Shown one piece after another: positions 10,215-22,941 of a stretch of 64,000 nucleotides of DNA. How positions within the stretch are numbered: position 1 is the first letter of the stretch; each line of letters opens with the position of its first letter. This DNA comes from Dactylis glomerata. Its lineage: Eukaryota; Streptophyta; Magnoliopsida; Poales; Poaceae. The notes under the pieces were generated by a model. The model made no database searches and was not told where the DNA came from. It was given only the letters and a program-made list of their open reading frames with translations. The stretch is taken from assembly GCA_007115705.1 (NCBI GenBank), contig QXEO01000464.1:4579559-4643558 (forward strand), in the 5' to 3' direction. Both the position numbers and the translations under genes were made by a program.

Positions 10215-12843
10215 GCATCCCCAAGCTTAACTCCTGCTCGTCCTCGAGTAGGTAAGTGATAACAAAAGAAATAATTTTTGAGGTGACATGCACCTACACA
10301 ATTTTGATCATCTATGTAAGCGTTGTGCGCTGGGATCAAAAGAACTTAAACATGGGCATGAAAGACATAATCTTGATAGAAGAAACTTAGCAACCATGTT
10401 ATAACATGAAAAAGAACACAAATGAAAGATCATGAAAATGAAACAATGAAAGTCAAACATGTGTTCAAATCATATGGAAAAACATACAAATGGTTTTCAG
10501 CTTGTCCTTCATGAGAGAGCAAAACATAAATGCATAGAACACCTTCAAGTTTAAGAGGGCGACTAGATACAAATAATTTAAGAACAAGTGAAACCAAAAT
10601 CATGAATCAATCAATGATAAACTTTGGGACAATGTACATTATACTCAGAATGACAAATATGCTCTCTTAGACGGTGCATAAAGATAGAAGGTGGTGACTC
10701 AACATAAAAGCAAAAGAAAGGCCCTTCGCGGAGGGAAGCAGTGATTAAACATGTGCTAGAGCTTTTCATTTATAAAACAGAGATAAAAATTGGGTTTTGA
10801 GAGGTGGTTATTTCATGTCAACGATTGGCAATGGGGTCTTACTATCTTCCATAATAAACAAGTGAGAGCGGTTCCGAGTTCTTTGAAAATTTGGCACATT
10901 GGTGCTCTTTTTATAAAGCTTTGGCACTCCTCCCCACCTTTTTTCCTTTCTCAAACCATGGCTAACCGATTCCATCGGGTGCCCACCAACATTCACATAC
11001 CATGGAGGAGTGCCTTTTTTTCTTTTTTAGAATTAGATTGCAACGGTCTGACCAGCTCCCTTGCAAAATTAATGACGAGCAGATGAAGCTGCCTAGTCGA
11101 GGGGTACTTAATTTAATATGGAAGGTAGCAATTCCGACCACTACGTCTCCATGAGCTAAAAACAGTGGCACAAAATGAGAAATAGTTGAAAGTTTTGAAA
11201 GGTAGCACATGAAAATTTGCTTGGAATGGCTTACAAATACCATGCATATGAATTTATAGTGGACACAATGGCAAACTTGGTTTTTAGGAGTTGGATACAC
11301 GAGTAGAGCTCATACTCAGTATAAAACGAGGGGCTAGCAAAAGACTGGGAGCGACCAACTAAGAGAGCAATAACGACCATAATCATGCATAGCGATAAAG
11401 CGACATTAAAAGAAGCATAAGACGACATCAAAAGTCAAAAAATAAATGATCATAGAGGCTTATGGCGACTTTGTATGAGTCCAATATGTGTGAGCATGCG
11501 CTAAGTCAACCCAAATAAAGCATCAAGGAGAAAACCAAAATAATGCTTCCAAATAATTAAAACAACGCATGCTTTTTTTAAAGGCTCATTAAGCAATCTC
11601 AGTCATTTGAGAAAAGTCATGCTACAGCAAAACTACTAAGCATACTATCAAAAAGACATCAAGCACGATATGCAAAAGCCTAGGCCGCAGTCTACACAAG
11701 CTCCTTTTTGTACCACTTTTTTTGCATAAAGCTTTTTCTCTTTTCCAACACCATTCAAACTTTTTTGATGGAAACCAACATGGACCAGAGGTCAAAATAC
11801 ACCTTTACAAAAAGATATAACAAGATCTGAACAAAAATCAAGGCGAAAAACGAAAGCTAAACGCAGTTCTGGAAAAAGAGAACACTCGTTGAAACGATAA
11901 GAGTGAAAAACGGAGTGTTCTTGGCAAATAAAAAGCAAGGCAACTTCTCCAAAAGGAATTTGTTGGGGTCCAACAATTTATTGCAGAAAACAAAACTAAA
12001 CTAAATTGAAAACTAAAAACAACCGACGCTCCAAGAAAAACTCATAATGCATGAAGCAATAAAAATATAGTGTGTTGAAAGGTGACTTGATTTTTGCCGA
12101 TGAAGAAGGGGTGCCTCGGGGGCATCCCCAAGCTTTGACGCTTGTACCTCTTGGATATTTCTTGGGGTGACATGGGCATCCCCAAGCTTGAGCTTTTTTC
12201 CATTCTTCAACTCATCTCATCATTCTCCAATCCCTACACTTGAAAACTTCCTTCATACAAAACTAAACACAATTCTATTAGCAATATTTGTGTAAGCATA
12301 ATAATGAATCAACCCTTTTTGCTTCAGGTTTCAACTCAAAACCAGCACATATAAAGCATATACTACTATAGCAACTTCCCCAAAAGTTATGTGATCAAAA
12401 TAACTCAAAAAGAAAGCGATAAAGCGGCAGACACTAATATTGGTAGAAATCTGTCAAAACAGAACAGCTGACAAAGGTAGAATTTTTAGAGGGTTTTCTG
12501 TTGCTCAAATGAAAAAGTGTATAACTAATGAAAGTTTGGATATAAGCTGGGGCATATGTACAAGAAATCGCAGGTCCAAAAGATATTCTGAGAATTTTCA
12601 CGAATTTTTACGGTGCAGCACCAAAATCTGTTTCAGGACAGCAACATCCCCAAATCTTACCTCACTCAAATTAGAGGCTTCTCTTGGAACAACAACGAAA
12701 TAAAAAAGATAAGGAGAGTTTATTACAGTAGTAATAACTTCCAAGACTCAAATAAAAGAAAAAGTACTGAAAGTAAAAACGTTGGGTTATCTCCCAAGAG
12801 TGCTTTTCTTTAACGCCTTTGAGCTAGGCGCAGAAAGTGCAAA
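10215..12843 (-). other. Non-coding 3' region of element C
   Basis: Homologous to the 3' regions of A, B, F and G. GCATCCCCAAGCTT occurs beside the LTR (10215-10228) and again at 12122-12135 and 12176-12189. The inverted repeat arms are at 10923-10933 and 11004-11014. The short sense frame found in the siblings is broken here by a small deletion near 12169. No other gene is seen. Confidence 0.6.
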
Positions 12844-13299
12844 TCAAGTAATATCAAGTGATGAAGCATCAAGCTCGTAATTTGCTCTAAGGATAGAGTC
12901 AAAAAGCAATTTCTTTCTCTTCCTAGGGATGTGTTCCATACCTTTCTTGAGTGGAAATTGATATTTGATGGTGCCTTCCCCCATATCAATGATGGCAACT
13001 ACAGTTCGAAGAAAAGGTCTTCCCAAAATAATAGAACATGAAGCATTGCATTCAACATCCATGACAAGAAATTCAACGGGAACAAGGTTATTATTAACCA
13101 TAATAAGAACATCATTAGTCCTTCCCAAAGGTTTCTTCTTAGCAACATCAGCAATAGGAACATCATAATAGCACTTTTCAAGCAGTGGTAAATCAAGCAT
13201 GTCATAAATCTTTCTAGGCATAATAGAAATACTAGTGCCTAGATCATATAAAGCATGGCAATCAAAACCATTAACATGCATATCAATGATGGGTCCCAA
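12844..13299 (-). pseudogene. Retropepsin (aspartic protease) domain of element C
   Basis: The frame carries the retropepsin active-site block YDLGTSISIMP and, about 75 residues on, the second conserved block IILGRPFL. In Gypsy elements this enzyme matures the gag-pol precursor inside the particle. The frame is offset by one base from the preceding gag frame; loss of a single G in the GGG of TTGGGACCC (near 13300) would explain it. The gag and protease were therefore probably one fused frame, as in related elements. The frame ends about 45 residues after the protease core and no RT follows, so the coding part of this family appears to end here. Confidence 0.8.
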
Positions 13300-16200
13300 C
13301 TATCTTCTAACTTCTTGGGAATAGAAGCTTTTTGCTTCAACTTTTCATCCCTAATTTTCATGAGAGTATTGGTAATATGCTTAGTAAAAGCAACATTTAA
13401 AGAACTAGCATTGGGAGTCAAAGCAAGCTTTTGCAAGAACAAAATAACTTCAGATATATTGCAGCCATCAACATCAAAATCATTAAAGGAAATAGAGCTA
13501 TAATCTCCCACACTCCGAAAAAATTTAGCACTCTTTTGAGAAAAAGTTTTTGCTGTTTTAAGCTTTTTAACACTAGGAGTGGGAGTTTTCTCTACACCAA
13601 TCAAAGTAAGAGGATTGCTAGCATTAGGAATAACATCATTAGAGGTAATAATGGTACATACCTTCATCTTCCTAGCCATCTCATATTCTCTTTCCCACCT
13701 GGCATGTAATTCTGCTAGCATCCTAACATTTTCATCAATTCTAACTTGGATAGCATTAGCAGTGGCAAAATTATTGTTCTCCTTCACATCATTAGGAAAC
13801 ACTTTTAATTTCAGAAGTTCAACATCATGAGCAAGGCTATCAACTTTAGAAGTAAGAATATCAATTTTGCCTAACTTTTCCTCAACAGACTTATTAAAAG
13901 CAGTTTGCTTACCAATGAAGTCCTTGAGCATTACCTCAAGCTCGGAGGGCGCGGCCCTAGTGTTGTTGGAAGAATTACCATAACCATTACCATTGGTAGA
14001 AGGATACGGCCTATAATTGTTACTAGCAAAATTGTTCCTATAAGCATTGTTGTTAAAATTATTATTTCTAATGAAGTTTACATCAACATGTTCTTCTTGA
14101 GCAACCAAAGAGGCCAAAGGAACATTATTAGGATCAACATGAGTCCTATCATTAGAAAGCATAAGCATGATAGCATCAATCTTATCACTCAAGGAAGAGG
14201 TTTCCTCAACAAAATTTACCTTCTTACCTTGTGGAGCTCTCTCGGTGTGCCATTTAGAATAATTTACCATCATGTTGTCGAGAAGCTTCATTGTGGCGCC
14301 CAAGGTAAGGGACATAAAAGTGCCTCCAGTAGCTGAATCCAATAGGTTCCTTGAAGAAAAATTCAGTCCTGCATAAAAAGTTTGGACAATCATCCAAGTA
14401 GTCAGTCCATGAGTGGGATAATTCTTTATCATAGATTCATTCTTTCCCAGGCTTAAGCAACATGTTCATTATCAAACTGACTAAACTCTATAATATTGCT
14501 ACGCAAAGCTATAATCTTAGCAGGAGGATAGTATCTTGATACGTCTCTAACGTATCTATAATTTTTGATGCTCCATGCTTGTTTTTACACCATTTGCTTA
14601 GTGTTTCGTTACACTTCATGTCATTTTTATGCATTTTCCAGAACTAACCTATTAACGAGATGCCACAGTGCCAGTTCCCTGTTTTTTGCTATTTTTGTGT
14701 TTCAGAAAAGTTACACAGGAAATATTCTCGGAATTAGACGAAACAAAAGCCAAACGTCCAGAAATTTACCGAAGCTTCCAGAGAACTGAAGAGGAGACGG
14801 AAAGGAGCCACAGGGCAGCCATAGCACCAGGGGGCACGGCCTGCCCCTGGCCCGCATCGGCCTATGGTGTGGGCCCCCTGGTCCACCTCTGACGCCGCTC
14901 CTTCGCCTATAAAGACCCCCCGATGGGAAAATCCTAAATATCCGATCACTTTTCCAGAATACATCGTGATCCACCGCCGCTATCGACCCGAGATCGGGAG
15001 GGTCCAGAAGCTCTTCCCGGCACCCTGCCAGAGAGGGGAATCGCCACCGGAGGCCTTCTTCATCGCCATGCTTGCCTTCGGCGTGATGAGTGAGTAGTCT
15101 ACCTTGGACTATGGGTCCATAACAGTAGCTAGATGGTTGTCTTCTCCACCATGTGCTTCATGTTTAGATCTCGTGAGCTGCCTTACATGATCGAGATCAC
15201 CGTTATGTAATTCTACATGTTGTGTTTGTTGGGATCCGATGAATATTGGTGTTATGATTGAGTTGATGTGCTGAATATTATCATATGTTATCTCTATGTT
15301 GTTTATGATCTTGCATGCTCTCCGTTGTTAGTAGCTATCTTGGCCGAGTAGTTGCTAGTGACTCCAAGAGGGGGTATTTATGCTCGATAGTGGGTTCATG
15401 CCTCTATTTAATCTGGGGGAGTGACAGAAACCTCTAAGGTTGTAGATGTGTTGTTGCCACTAGGGATAAAACAACATTCATATGTCCAAGGGCATATGCT
15501 TTGTTTATATTACACACTTTGCTTAATGCAGTTATCTGTTGTTCGCAACTTAATACTTGTGGAGTTCTCGGATTGATTCGCCACAAGTGGATTATTAGTC
15601 ATAGATGCAGTTGGATGATGGTCTATGTATCTTGTTGTAATGCCCAGAGTAAATCTCATAGTGATCCTCTTGACATATCATGTTGTCTTTATTCTATCAA
15701 TTGCCCAACTGTAGTTTGTTTACCCAGCATGTGTTATTTTATCTTATGGAGAGACAACACTAGTGAACTGTGGACCCCGTTCCTATTTCCATTATATTGC
15801 TATCACCTGTTTACTTTACTCGCACTGTTTACTTTACTTGCATATTACTATTACTTTCCACTCGATACGCTCATACCCTTTGTTTCAAGCAAACCGGTGA
15901 GATTGACAACCTCATCGTAAGTTGGGAACAAAGTATTTGGTTGTGTTGTGTGCAGGTTCCATGTTGCTACTAGTTGAAGACGTGTCAACAAGTGTCGTTA
16001 ACGGCGCCCTTGTTGGAGTGTTAGTAGGCTAGCAAGCATCACCTTCTAGAGTATTGGTTTTTTCCTAGACTGACAAACCTTGGTTTCTTACTGAGGGAAA
16101 AACTTGCTGTTGTGCTCATCATACCTTCCTCTTGGGGTTCCCAACTAGACGGTGAAAAACTATCAACACCGCGCCGCATCATATCTACCAATAAAAGCAT

Positions 16201-16543
16201 CCTTACACTTAGATCATGAATCAATACTATTTTTAGGCAAAGACAACAATCAATCCTTAGCCTTTCCTCTCAAAGAAAAAGGAAACAACTTAAGGTTAAT
16301 AATATCACTTTCTACATCCTTATATTTCTGCATCTCACATAGCTCAACAAAATTGTTGAGATGAGCTGTAGCATCATCGGTACTAGCACTAGAAAATTGC
16401 TCTTTCATAACAAGGTTCAATAAAGCAGGCTTAATCTCATAAAAATCAGTAGCACGAGCAAGTGGCCCAATAGGAGTGCATATAAAATCACTATTATTCA
16501 TGCTAGTAAAATCACACAACTTGGTGTTCTCATGAGTAGCCAT
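13239..16543 (-). pseudogene. gag of element C, split by a solo LTR
   Basis: The ATG is at 16543-16541 and opens MATHENTKLCDF. Residues up to SLRGKAKD lie at 16250-16543. Then TGA (16250-16252) replaces the tryptophan expected in the 'AKDWL' gag motif. The frame continues to 16187, is cut by the solo LTR, and resumes at 14531 with YPPAKI and FDNEHVA. It meets TAA at 14453-14455 where glutamine is expected, then a one-base loss near 14436, and is open from 14432 to 13239. That last part has LLDSATGGTF, an Asn-rich stretch (NNNFNNNAYRNN) and a coiled-coil segment. Gag would build the virus-like particle; this copy cannot. Confidence 0.8.
14537..16181 (+). mobile_element. Solo LTR inserted in gag of element C
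   Basis: A complete 1645-bp LTR in plus orientation, starting TGATACGTCTC and ending CGCGCCGCATCA. It is flanked on both sides by the 5-bp duplication TATCT (14532-14536 and 16182-16186). No internal sequence remains, so this is the product of LTR-LTR recombination of a former full element. Removing the LTR and one TATCT rejoins the gag codons in frame. It belongs to the same LTR group as C, in the opposite orientation. It carries a TATAAA box near 14909. Confidence 0.92.
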
Positions 16544-16701
16544 TCTAGCAAAGCTAAAAGCAGACAAGTGAAAACAACTATAAGGAAACTAATTTTTTTT
16601 GTGTTTTTGATAAAACGATGCAAGTAAAAATAAAGTAAAGCAAAACTTAAAACAAAGTAAAGGATGTGCGTGTGAAACTCCCCTTGCAGAAGTCTTCTTT
16701 T

Positions 16702-16719
16702 TCCCCGGCAACGGCGCCA
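16702..16719 (-). other. Primer-binding site of element C
   Basis: Exact minus-strand match to TGGCGCCGTTGCCGGGGA, 10 bases from the LTR start at 16730 and about 160 bases upstream of the gag ATG. Confidence 0.85.
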
Positions 16720-16729
16720 GAAAACTTGT

Positions 16730-18389
16730 TGATGGCGCGGTGATGAATGGTGCCAGAGAACTTGTTGGTGTGTAGTTGATGAAGTAAATGACCGGCCAGT
16801 TGGAAACCCCAAGAGAAGGTTTGATGAATATAGCATCAAGTTTTCCCTCAGTTATGAAACCAAGGTTATCAATCCAGTAGAAAAAAGCCAATACTCTAGA
16901 AGGTGATGCTTGCTAGCCTAGTGACACTCCAACAAGGGCGTCGTTAACAATTTCTTGTTAGTGCGTCTTCAACTAGTAGCAACGTGGAACCTGCACACAA
17001 CACAACCAAATACTTTGTTCCCAACTTACGATGAGGTTGTCAATCTCACCGGTTTGCTTGAAACAAAGGGTATAAGCGTATCGAGTGCAAAGCAATAGTA
17101 GTATGCGAGTAAAGTAAACAGTGCGAGTAAAGTAAACAGGTGATAGCAATATAATGGAAATAGGTCCGGGGTCCACAGTTCACTAGTGGTGTCTCTCCAT
17201 AAGATAAAATAACACATGCTGGGTAAACAAATTACAGTTGGGCAATTGATAGAATAAAGACAACGTGCATATGTCGAGAGGATCACTATGAGATTTACTC
17301 TGGGCATTACAACAAGATACATAGACCGCCATCCAACTGCACCTATGACTAATAATCCACTTGTGGCGAATCAATCTGAGAACTCCACAAGTATTAAGTT
17401 GCGAACAACAGATAACTGCATTAAGCAAAGTGTGTAATGTAAATAAAGCATATGCCCTTGAGCATATGAATGTTGTTTTCTCCCTAGTGGCAACAGCACA
17501 TCTACAACCTTAGAGGTTTCTGTCACTCCCCCAGATTAAATAGAGGCATGAACCCAACTATCAAGCATAAATACCCCCTCTTGGAGTCACTAGTATCTAC
17601 TCGGCCAAGATAACTACTAACAACAGAGAGCATGCAAGATCATAAACAACATAGAGATAACATAAGATAATATTCAGCACATCAACTCAATCATAACACC
17701 AATATTCATCGGATCCCAACAAACACAACATGTAGAATTACATAACGGTGATCTCGATCATGTAAGGCAGCTCACGAGATCTAAACATGAAGCACATGGT
17801 GGAGAAGACAACCATCTAGCTACTGCTATGGACCCATAGTCCAAGGTAGACTACTCACTCATCGCGCCGGAGGCAAGCATGGCGATGAAGAAGACCTCCG
17901 ATGGCGATTCCCCTCTCCAGCAGGGTGCCGAGAAGAGCTTCTGGACCCTCCCGATCTCGGGTCGACGGCGGCGGGGTGCCGGGAAGATCACGATGTATTC
18001 TGGAAAAGTGATCGGGTATTTAGGTTTTTCCCGTCGGGGGGTCTTTATAGGCGAAGGGGCATCGTCAGAAGTGGACCGAGGCGGCCACAAACATAGGGGG
18101 CGCGGCCTAGCCCTGGGCCACGCCGCCTTGTTGTGTGGGTCCCTCGTGGCCCCACTCTGTCTCCTCTTCGGTTCTCTAGAAGCTTCGGTGAATTTCTAGA
18201 TGTTTGGCTTTGGTTTCATCCAATTCCGAGAATATTTCCTGTGTAACTTTTCTGAAACACAAAAATAGCAGAAAACAGGGAACTGGCACTATGGCATCTC
18301 GTTAATAGGTTAGTTCCGGAAAATGCATAAAAACACCATGAAGTGTAACGAAACACTAAGCAAATGGTGTAAAAACAAGCATGGAGCAT
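16730..18389 (-). repeat. 5' LTR of element C, main part
   Basis: Starts TGATGGCGCGG next to the primer site and runs to GGAGCAT. Its last 31 bases (CAAAAATTATAGATACG to GACGTATCA) are found at 19855-19885, beyond an inserted inverted LTR. The rejoined LTR is about 1.69 kb. Confidence 0.85.
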
Positions 18390-19849
18390 CAAACCAAAGC
18401 CAGTCGCCCAGAATTTTACCCAAGCTTCCAGAGAACCGAAGAGGAGATGGAGTGGGGCCACGAGGTGCCCTTACACCAGGGCGGCGCAGCCAGGGGCTGG
18501 GTCGCGCCCCCTATGTGTGAGACCGCCTCGGTCCACTTCTGACGATGCCCCTTCGCCTATAAAGACCCCCCGACGAGAAAAACCTAAGGGCCCGATCAGT
18601 TTTCTAGAACACATCGCGATCCACCGCCGCCATCGACCCAAAGATCGGGAGGGTCCAGAAGCTCTTCCCGACACCCTGCCAGAGAGGGGAATCATCACCG
18701 GAGGTCTTCTTCATCGTCATGCTTGCCTCCGGAGCGATGAGTGAGTAGTATACCTTAGACTATGGGTCCATAGCAGTAGCTAGATGGTTGTATTCTCCAC
18801 CATGTGCTTCATGTTTAGATCTCATGAGCTACCCTACATGATTGAGATCACCGTTATGTAATTCTACATGTTTGGTTTGTTGGGATCCGATGAATATTAG
18901 TGTTATGCTTGAGTTGAAGTACTGAAATTTATCTTTTGTTATCTCTATGTTGTTTATGATCTTGCATGCTCTCCGTTGTTAGTAGCTATCTTGGCCGAGT
19001 TGTTGCTAGTGACTCCAAGAGGGGGTATTTATGCTCGATAGTGGGTTCATGCCTCTATTTAATCTGGGGGAGTGACAGAAACCTCTAAGGTTGTAGATGT
19101 GCTGTTGCTACTAGGGGGAAAACAACATTCATATGCTCGAGGGCATATGCTTTGTTTACATTACACACTTTGCTTAATGCAATTATCTGTTGTTCGCAAC
19201 TTAATACTCATGGGGTGTTCGGACAATATCCCCGTGAGTGGATTATTAGTCATAGATGCAGTTGGATGACGGTCTATGTATTTTGTTGTAATGCCCAGAG
19301 TAAATCTCATAGTGATCCTCTCATCATATGCACATTGTCTTTATTCTATCAATTGCCCAACTGTAATTTGTTTACCAAGCATGTATTATTTTATCTTATG
19401 GAGAGACACCGCTAGTGAACTGTGGACCCCGGTCCTATTTCCTTTATATTGCTATCACCTGTTTACTTTACTCGCACTATTTACTTTACTCGCATATTAC
19501 TATTGCTTTCCACTCGATACGCTCATAATCTTTGTTTCAAGCAAACCGGTGAGATTGACAACCTCATCGTAAGTTGGGAGCAAAGTATTTGGTTGTGTTG
19601 TGTGCAGGTTCCACGTTGCTACTGGTTGAAGACGCGCTAACAAGGTATCGTTAACGGCGCCCTTGTTAGAGCATCACGCAGCTAGTGGACATCACCTTCA
19701 GTCGTTTGTCTGCCTCCTACTGGATTGATAACCTTGGTTTCTTACTGAGGGAAAAACTTGCTGCTATATTCATCACACCTTGCTCTTGTGGTTTTCCAAC
19801 TGGCCCGTCATTTACTTCATTAATTTCGTACACCATCACCGCACCATCA
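18390..19849 (+). mobile_element. 5'-truncated LTR inserted inverted into C's 5' LTR
   Basis: Plus-orientation LTR sequence that begins inside the LTR (AAACCAAAGCC, corresponding to about 14740 of the intact solo LTR) and ends properly at CGCACCATCA. It is flanked by AGCAT (18385-18389 and 19850-19854), the expected 5-bp duplication. About 200 bp of its start are missing although the TSD survives. The deletion is therefore internal and came after insertion. Confidence 0.8.
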
Positions 19850-19885
19850 AGCATCAAAAATTATAGATACGTTAGAGACGTATCA

Positions 19886-22323
19886 CTACTGCAATTGGAT
19901 TCATTCCAAAATAAATTTTAGAACTCAAGTTATGATCAGAACAAGGATTTGGAAAAATTTGAATGTATAAGGTTTATGAAGATATCAACTTTGATGTTTC
20001 CTGATTCTATGATGTTCTACATAATTAGACGATTCTAAAGACTACAAATTTGTAATTTTTGAAAGCGTAGAACAAAAGATATGAATTAATTGGTGTAACA
20101 GAAGGATTTGAATCAATTTGAAATTCAATTCAACTTGAATACTAAAACTATGGAATATTATTGCAGCATTGGATTCTACTCATTATTAGCTTTCCACAGA
20201 CATCTTATTTGTAAGATTTCAAGTTACAGAACAATTTCTATGAATTTTTTAAGTTTGTCTTATTTTCTGAAAATTTAAATTCGAGAATTGACCGGAATTG
20301 ACTTCACCAATTGACTGGGTTGACTATTGATGTCATGATGATGTCAGAAAAGTCAACAGAGAAAGTTGATTGTATAGAAAAACTTTCTATACAAAAGTTA
20401 TAGAGAATTAGTAGATCTATCTACCCTACAAATTAATTTGGATTCGGGAGAACGAGATGGACAGGATCTAGATTATACCTTATCAGATCTGAATCTTCCG
20501 ACGCGAATTGATCCTTGCTCATTGAATGAAATAAGGTGACTTGCGGCTATGGAAAGCTCTTGATGAGAGAAACAACTTCCATGTTGAAGGCGTGGCGATT
20601 CGGGATAATCTTCAAGGTCGATTTGGCTCCGAATGGCTCGAAATTAAATCTATTTTAAAGACATAGATCCGTACCTCAAAACGAAAAACTCACCATAAGT
20701 AAGTTGTAGAGAATTGAAAGATGTACTAACTCACCAAAGAAATTTGGATTTAGAGAAGCAAGCTAGCGCGATTTAGGATTTTCTCCATCAGATCTGAAAT
20801 CTTTCGGGCTAGATATATCGAGCTACGGTGGATGAAAAGAGATAGGTTTGGTCGGGATTGAAAGGTCTCGACGATATTTACAACTTTCGTTTAGAGGCCG
20901 AAGGCAAATAACGAAGTTTAGATGCTCTAAAAATTGAGTCAAAGTTTTGGGAAAGAGGATTTCGGGATTTCGAAGAAAGAAGTTTAGATCTACAGAGGTG
21001 GGGGCTATATATAGAGGGGTAGGTCGGTTGGGGAGTTAGTGTTTTTGCGTTAGAAACGTGTAGAAATAAACGGATCCGAAAAAGGAGTTGTATAACTTGA
21101 GATATTCGTGTGTTTGAGTAGAGATAGGTTCTGAAAATCGAAAAAAAGATAAGGGAAAAAGGGAAGGTCGGGCGCGCGGGCTGGGCTACTGCGGGGCGGG
21201 CTGCGCGTAGTATCTGCCGCTTGGGGCAGCGCGCGTGAGGTGATTGCTGGGCCGGAATCGGTCCGGTCGGTCCTAACTCTTTTTTTTCTACTTCTTGTTT
21301 CTTCTATAACTTTTGCATTTTAGCTCCAAATGAGATCAAACCAATTTCTAATTTTTTCTAAAAATCAACACAATATTTTAAAATAGCAATAACCAAGTTT
21401 TCACAATAAAACTAATGTTTAAATAAAACTTTATAAATTGGCCAAAAAGGGTTTTATTTGCATAATGCAAAATAGAAATATGGTTTGAAAAATAATCCTT
21501 TGAAATCAGAGAAAATTCTTTATGAAATAACATTTTAAAATTCATTTTCAAACATGGTTTTGAAAATGCAAACTTTATTTAATATAAATTATTTTGTAAA
21601 TACTTCCTGTGCAAATACGTTGCATAGGTTTGGATAAATACAAAATAGTATTTTGAAATTCTATTTTCTCAAAATAGTTCTTCAAGAAATAATAAAAAGT
21701 TTGAAATAGTTTTTATACAAAGCTTTTAAATGCCAGCTCCACTTGGTGAGGGACGCAAAGGAGCAACAATCTCTTCAGCGCGTGAAGGAGGCGGCGGAGT
21801 ATCGACATCATCGTCTAGGATCCCGGAAGGGCGATCCCGATGGGGAGATGGCGACGGTGCCGTAGTCGACCCCAACATCGGGAACTTGACGAAAGAGTAG
21901 CAGGGCAGTCTCGGGCAGCTGGGCGCAGTGGGGTGGCCGGTGGAAGAGTGCCGCTAGGACAACTTCCCCCATCATGAGAGAGAGAGGTAGGGTTTGCGGT
22001 ACACGGGATCACTGGCGGTCAATGCGGCCTAACCGCTTTGCCCCGCTAGAACTAATGCAGGCGGCCCAACGGCGCTTTGCGGGCCACTTTCGCGGGGCGG
22101 CCAAGCGGCATAGCGGGCTGTCCCGCGCCGCCTGCAACCTGAGAGACATGTGAGTTTTACAAGAAGATGATCGTAACACATTAACACCCACCCACCCCGA
22201 TAAATCAAATCGAAAGGTAGTTTTTGTTGTTGTTGAGAGAACAAAAGGTAGGTTAGCCTGTTAGGGCATCCACACCATGTAGCTAAAATTGGTTCTATAT
22301 TTGTCTTTTAACTTTTGGAACTA
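19886..22323. other. Unassigned intergenic stretch, possible decayed LTR
   Basis: I recognise no gene. 19.9-20.9 kb is AT-rich. A TATA-like CTATATATAG at about 21006 is followed by a short GC-rich block (21.17-21.26 kb) and then long A/T runs to 21.7 kb. This pattern resembles the promoter part of a large Gypsy LTR but no partner LTR is in the window. 21.75-22.2 kb is GC-rich with only short overlapping frames on both strands. No TSD or terminal repeat was found. Confidence 0.35.
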
Positions 22324-22490
22324 CTCCCTCTTCAGTTCTAAAATATAATATGTTTTAGCTTATCATTGACACACATGCATCTAGATGCTTTTTAGTATAT
22401 AGGTTTACTTATTCCTATACACTAAAAGATGTCTAGATATATGTATGGCAATAATAGGCTAAAATATTTTATAGTTTGAAACGGTGAGAG
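22324..22490. mobile_element. Stowaway-type MITE (Tc1/Mariner)
   Basis: A 167-bp element beginning CTCCCTCTTCAGTTC and ending GAAACGGTGAGAG. It is flanked by TA on both sides (22322-22323 and 22491-22492), with imperfect terminal inverted repeats of the Stowaway kind and an AT-rich core. It is non-coding. Confidence 0.8.
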
Positions 22491-22643
22491 TAGTTCCCTA
22501 CATTGCGAGGATGGTTCCAAATTGTAAAAAACTAGGAACCACGCTCCAATGCCAAATCCATCTTGTGCAATAAACTATATCTTGAGGCATGGACTGATGA
22601 AATTCATGCGGGGTGAGAACATGCGTATTTATATAGCATTTTA

Positions 22644-22938
22644 GGCCTCTTTTGATTCAAAGGATTTGCATAGGTTTTGTGTAGGATTGAGTTCCTATAG
22701 GAATATTTCCTACACAAGTGTTTGATTCATAGGAACCTATCCTATAGGAAATAATCCTGGAGGAATCTTGTAGTGTAAATCCTATAGAAAAAAAGCATTA
22801 GGTCATACCTCATGGAAAATTACCTTTGCTACAATCAAAGACACTTCATATTCCTATAGGATTTAAGTAGGCATGACATTCTAATCCTATGTCTTTCCTA
22901 TTCCTATGTTTTTCCTATCCTATGAATCAAAAGAGCCC
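22644..22938. mobile_element. PIF/Harbinger (Tourist-type) MITE with TSD TTA
   Basis: A 295-bp element. The left end reads GGCCTCTTTTGATTCAAAGG, and the right end reverse-complemented reads GGGCTCTTTTGATTCATAGG, two mismatches in 20. TTA flanks it at 22641-22643 and 22939-22941. The core holds repeated CCTATAGGA motifs that can pair internally. No coding capacity. Confidence 0.88.
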
Positions 22939-22941
22939 TTA

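Larger units (their letters stand above)
9210..19885 (-). mobile_element. Element C: Gypsy-type element with decayed gag-protease, twice interrupted
   Basis: Minus-strand order is 5' LTR 16730-18389 plus 19855-19885, primer site 16702-16719, gag (16543 down to 13239, split by a solo LTR), protease (13299-12844), non-coding 3' region, and a 3' LTR of which only 9210-10214 is in place. The missing start of that LTR should lie left of the window, beyond the A/B chain inserted in it. Without the solo LTR the internal part is about 4.9 kb and stops after protease. There is no RT, RNase H or integrase, so the element is non-autonomous. The base after its right edge begins CTACT (19886-19890), the predicted TSD. 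Confidence 0.8.

Noticed and set aside
14537..19849. Plus-strand element with LTRs 14537-16181 and 18390-19849
   Set aside because: The first LTR has its own TSD (TATCT on both sides) and the second has AGCAT, so they are independent insertions; the DNA between is element C.
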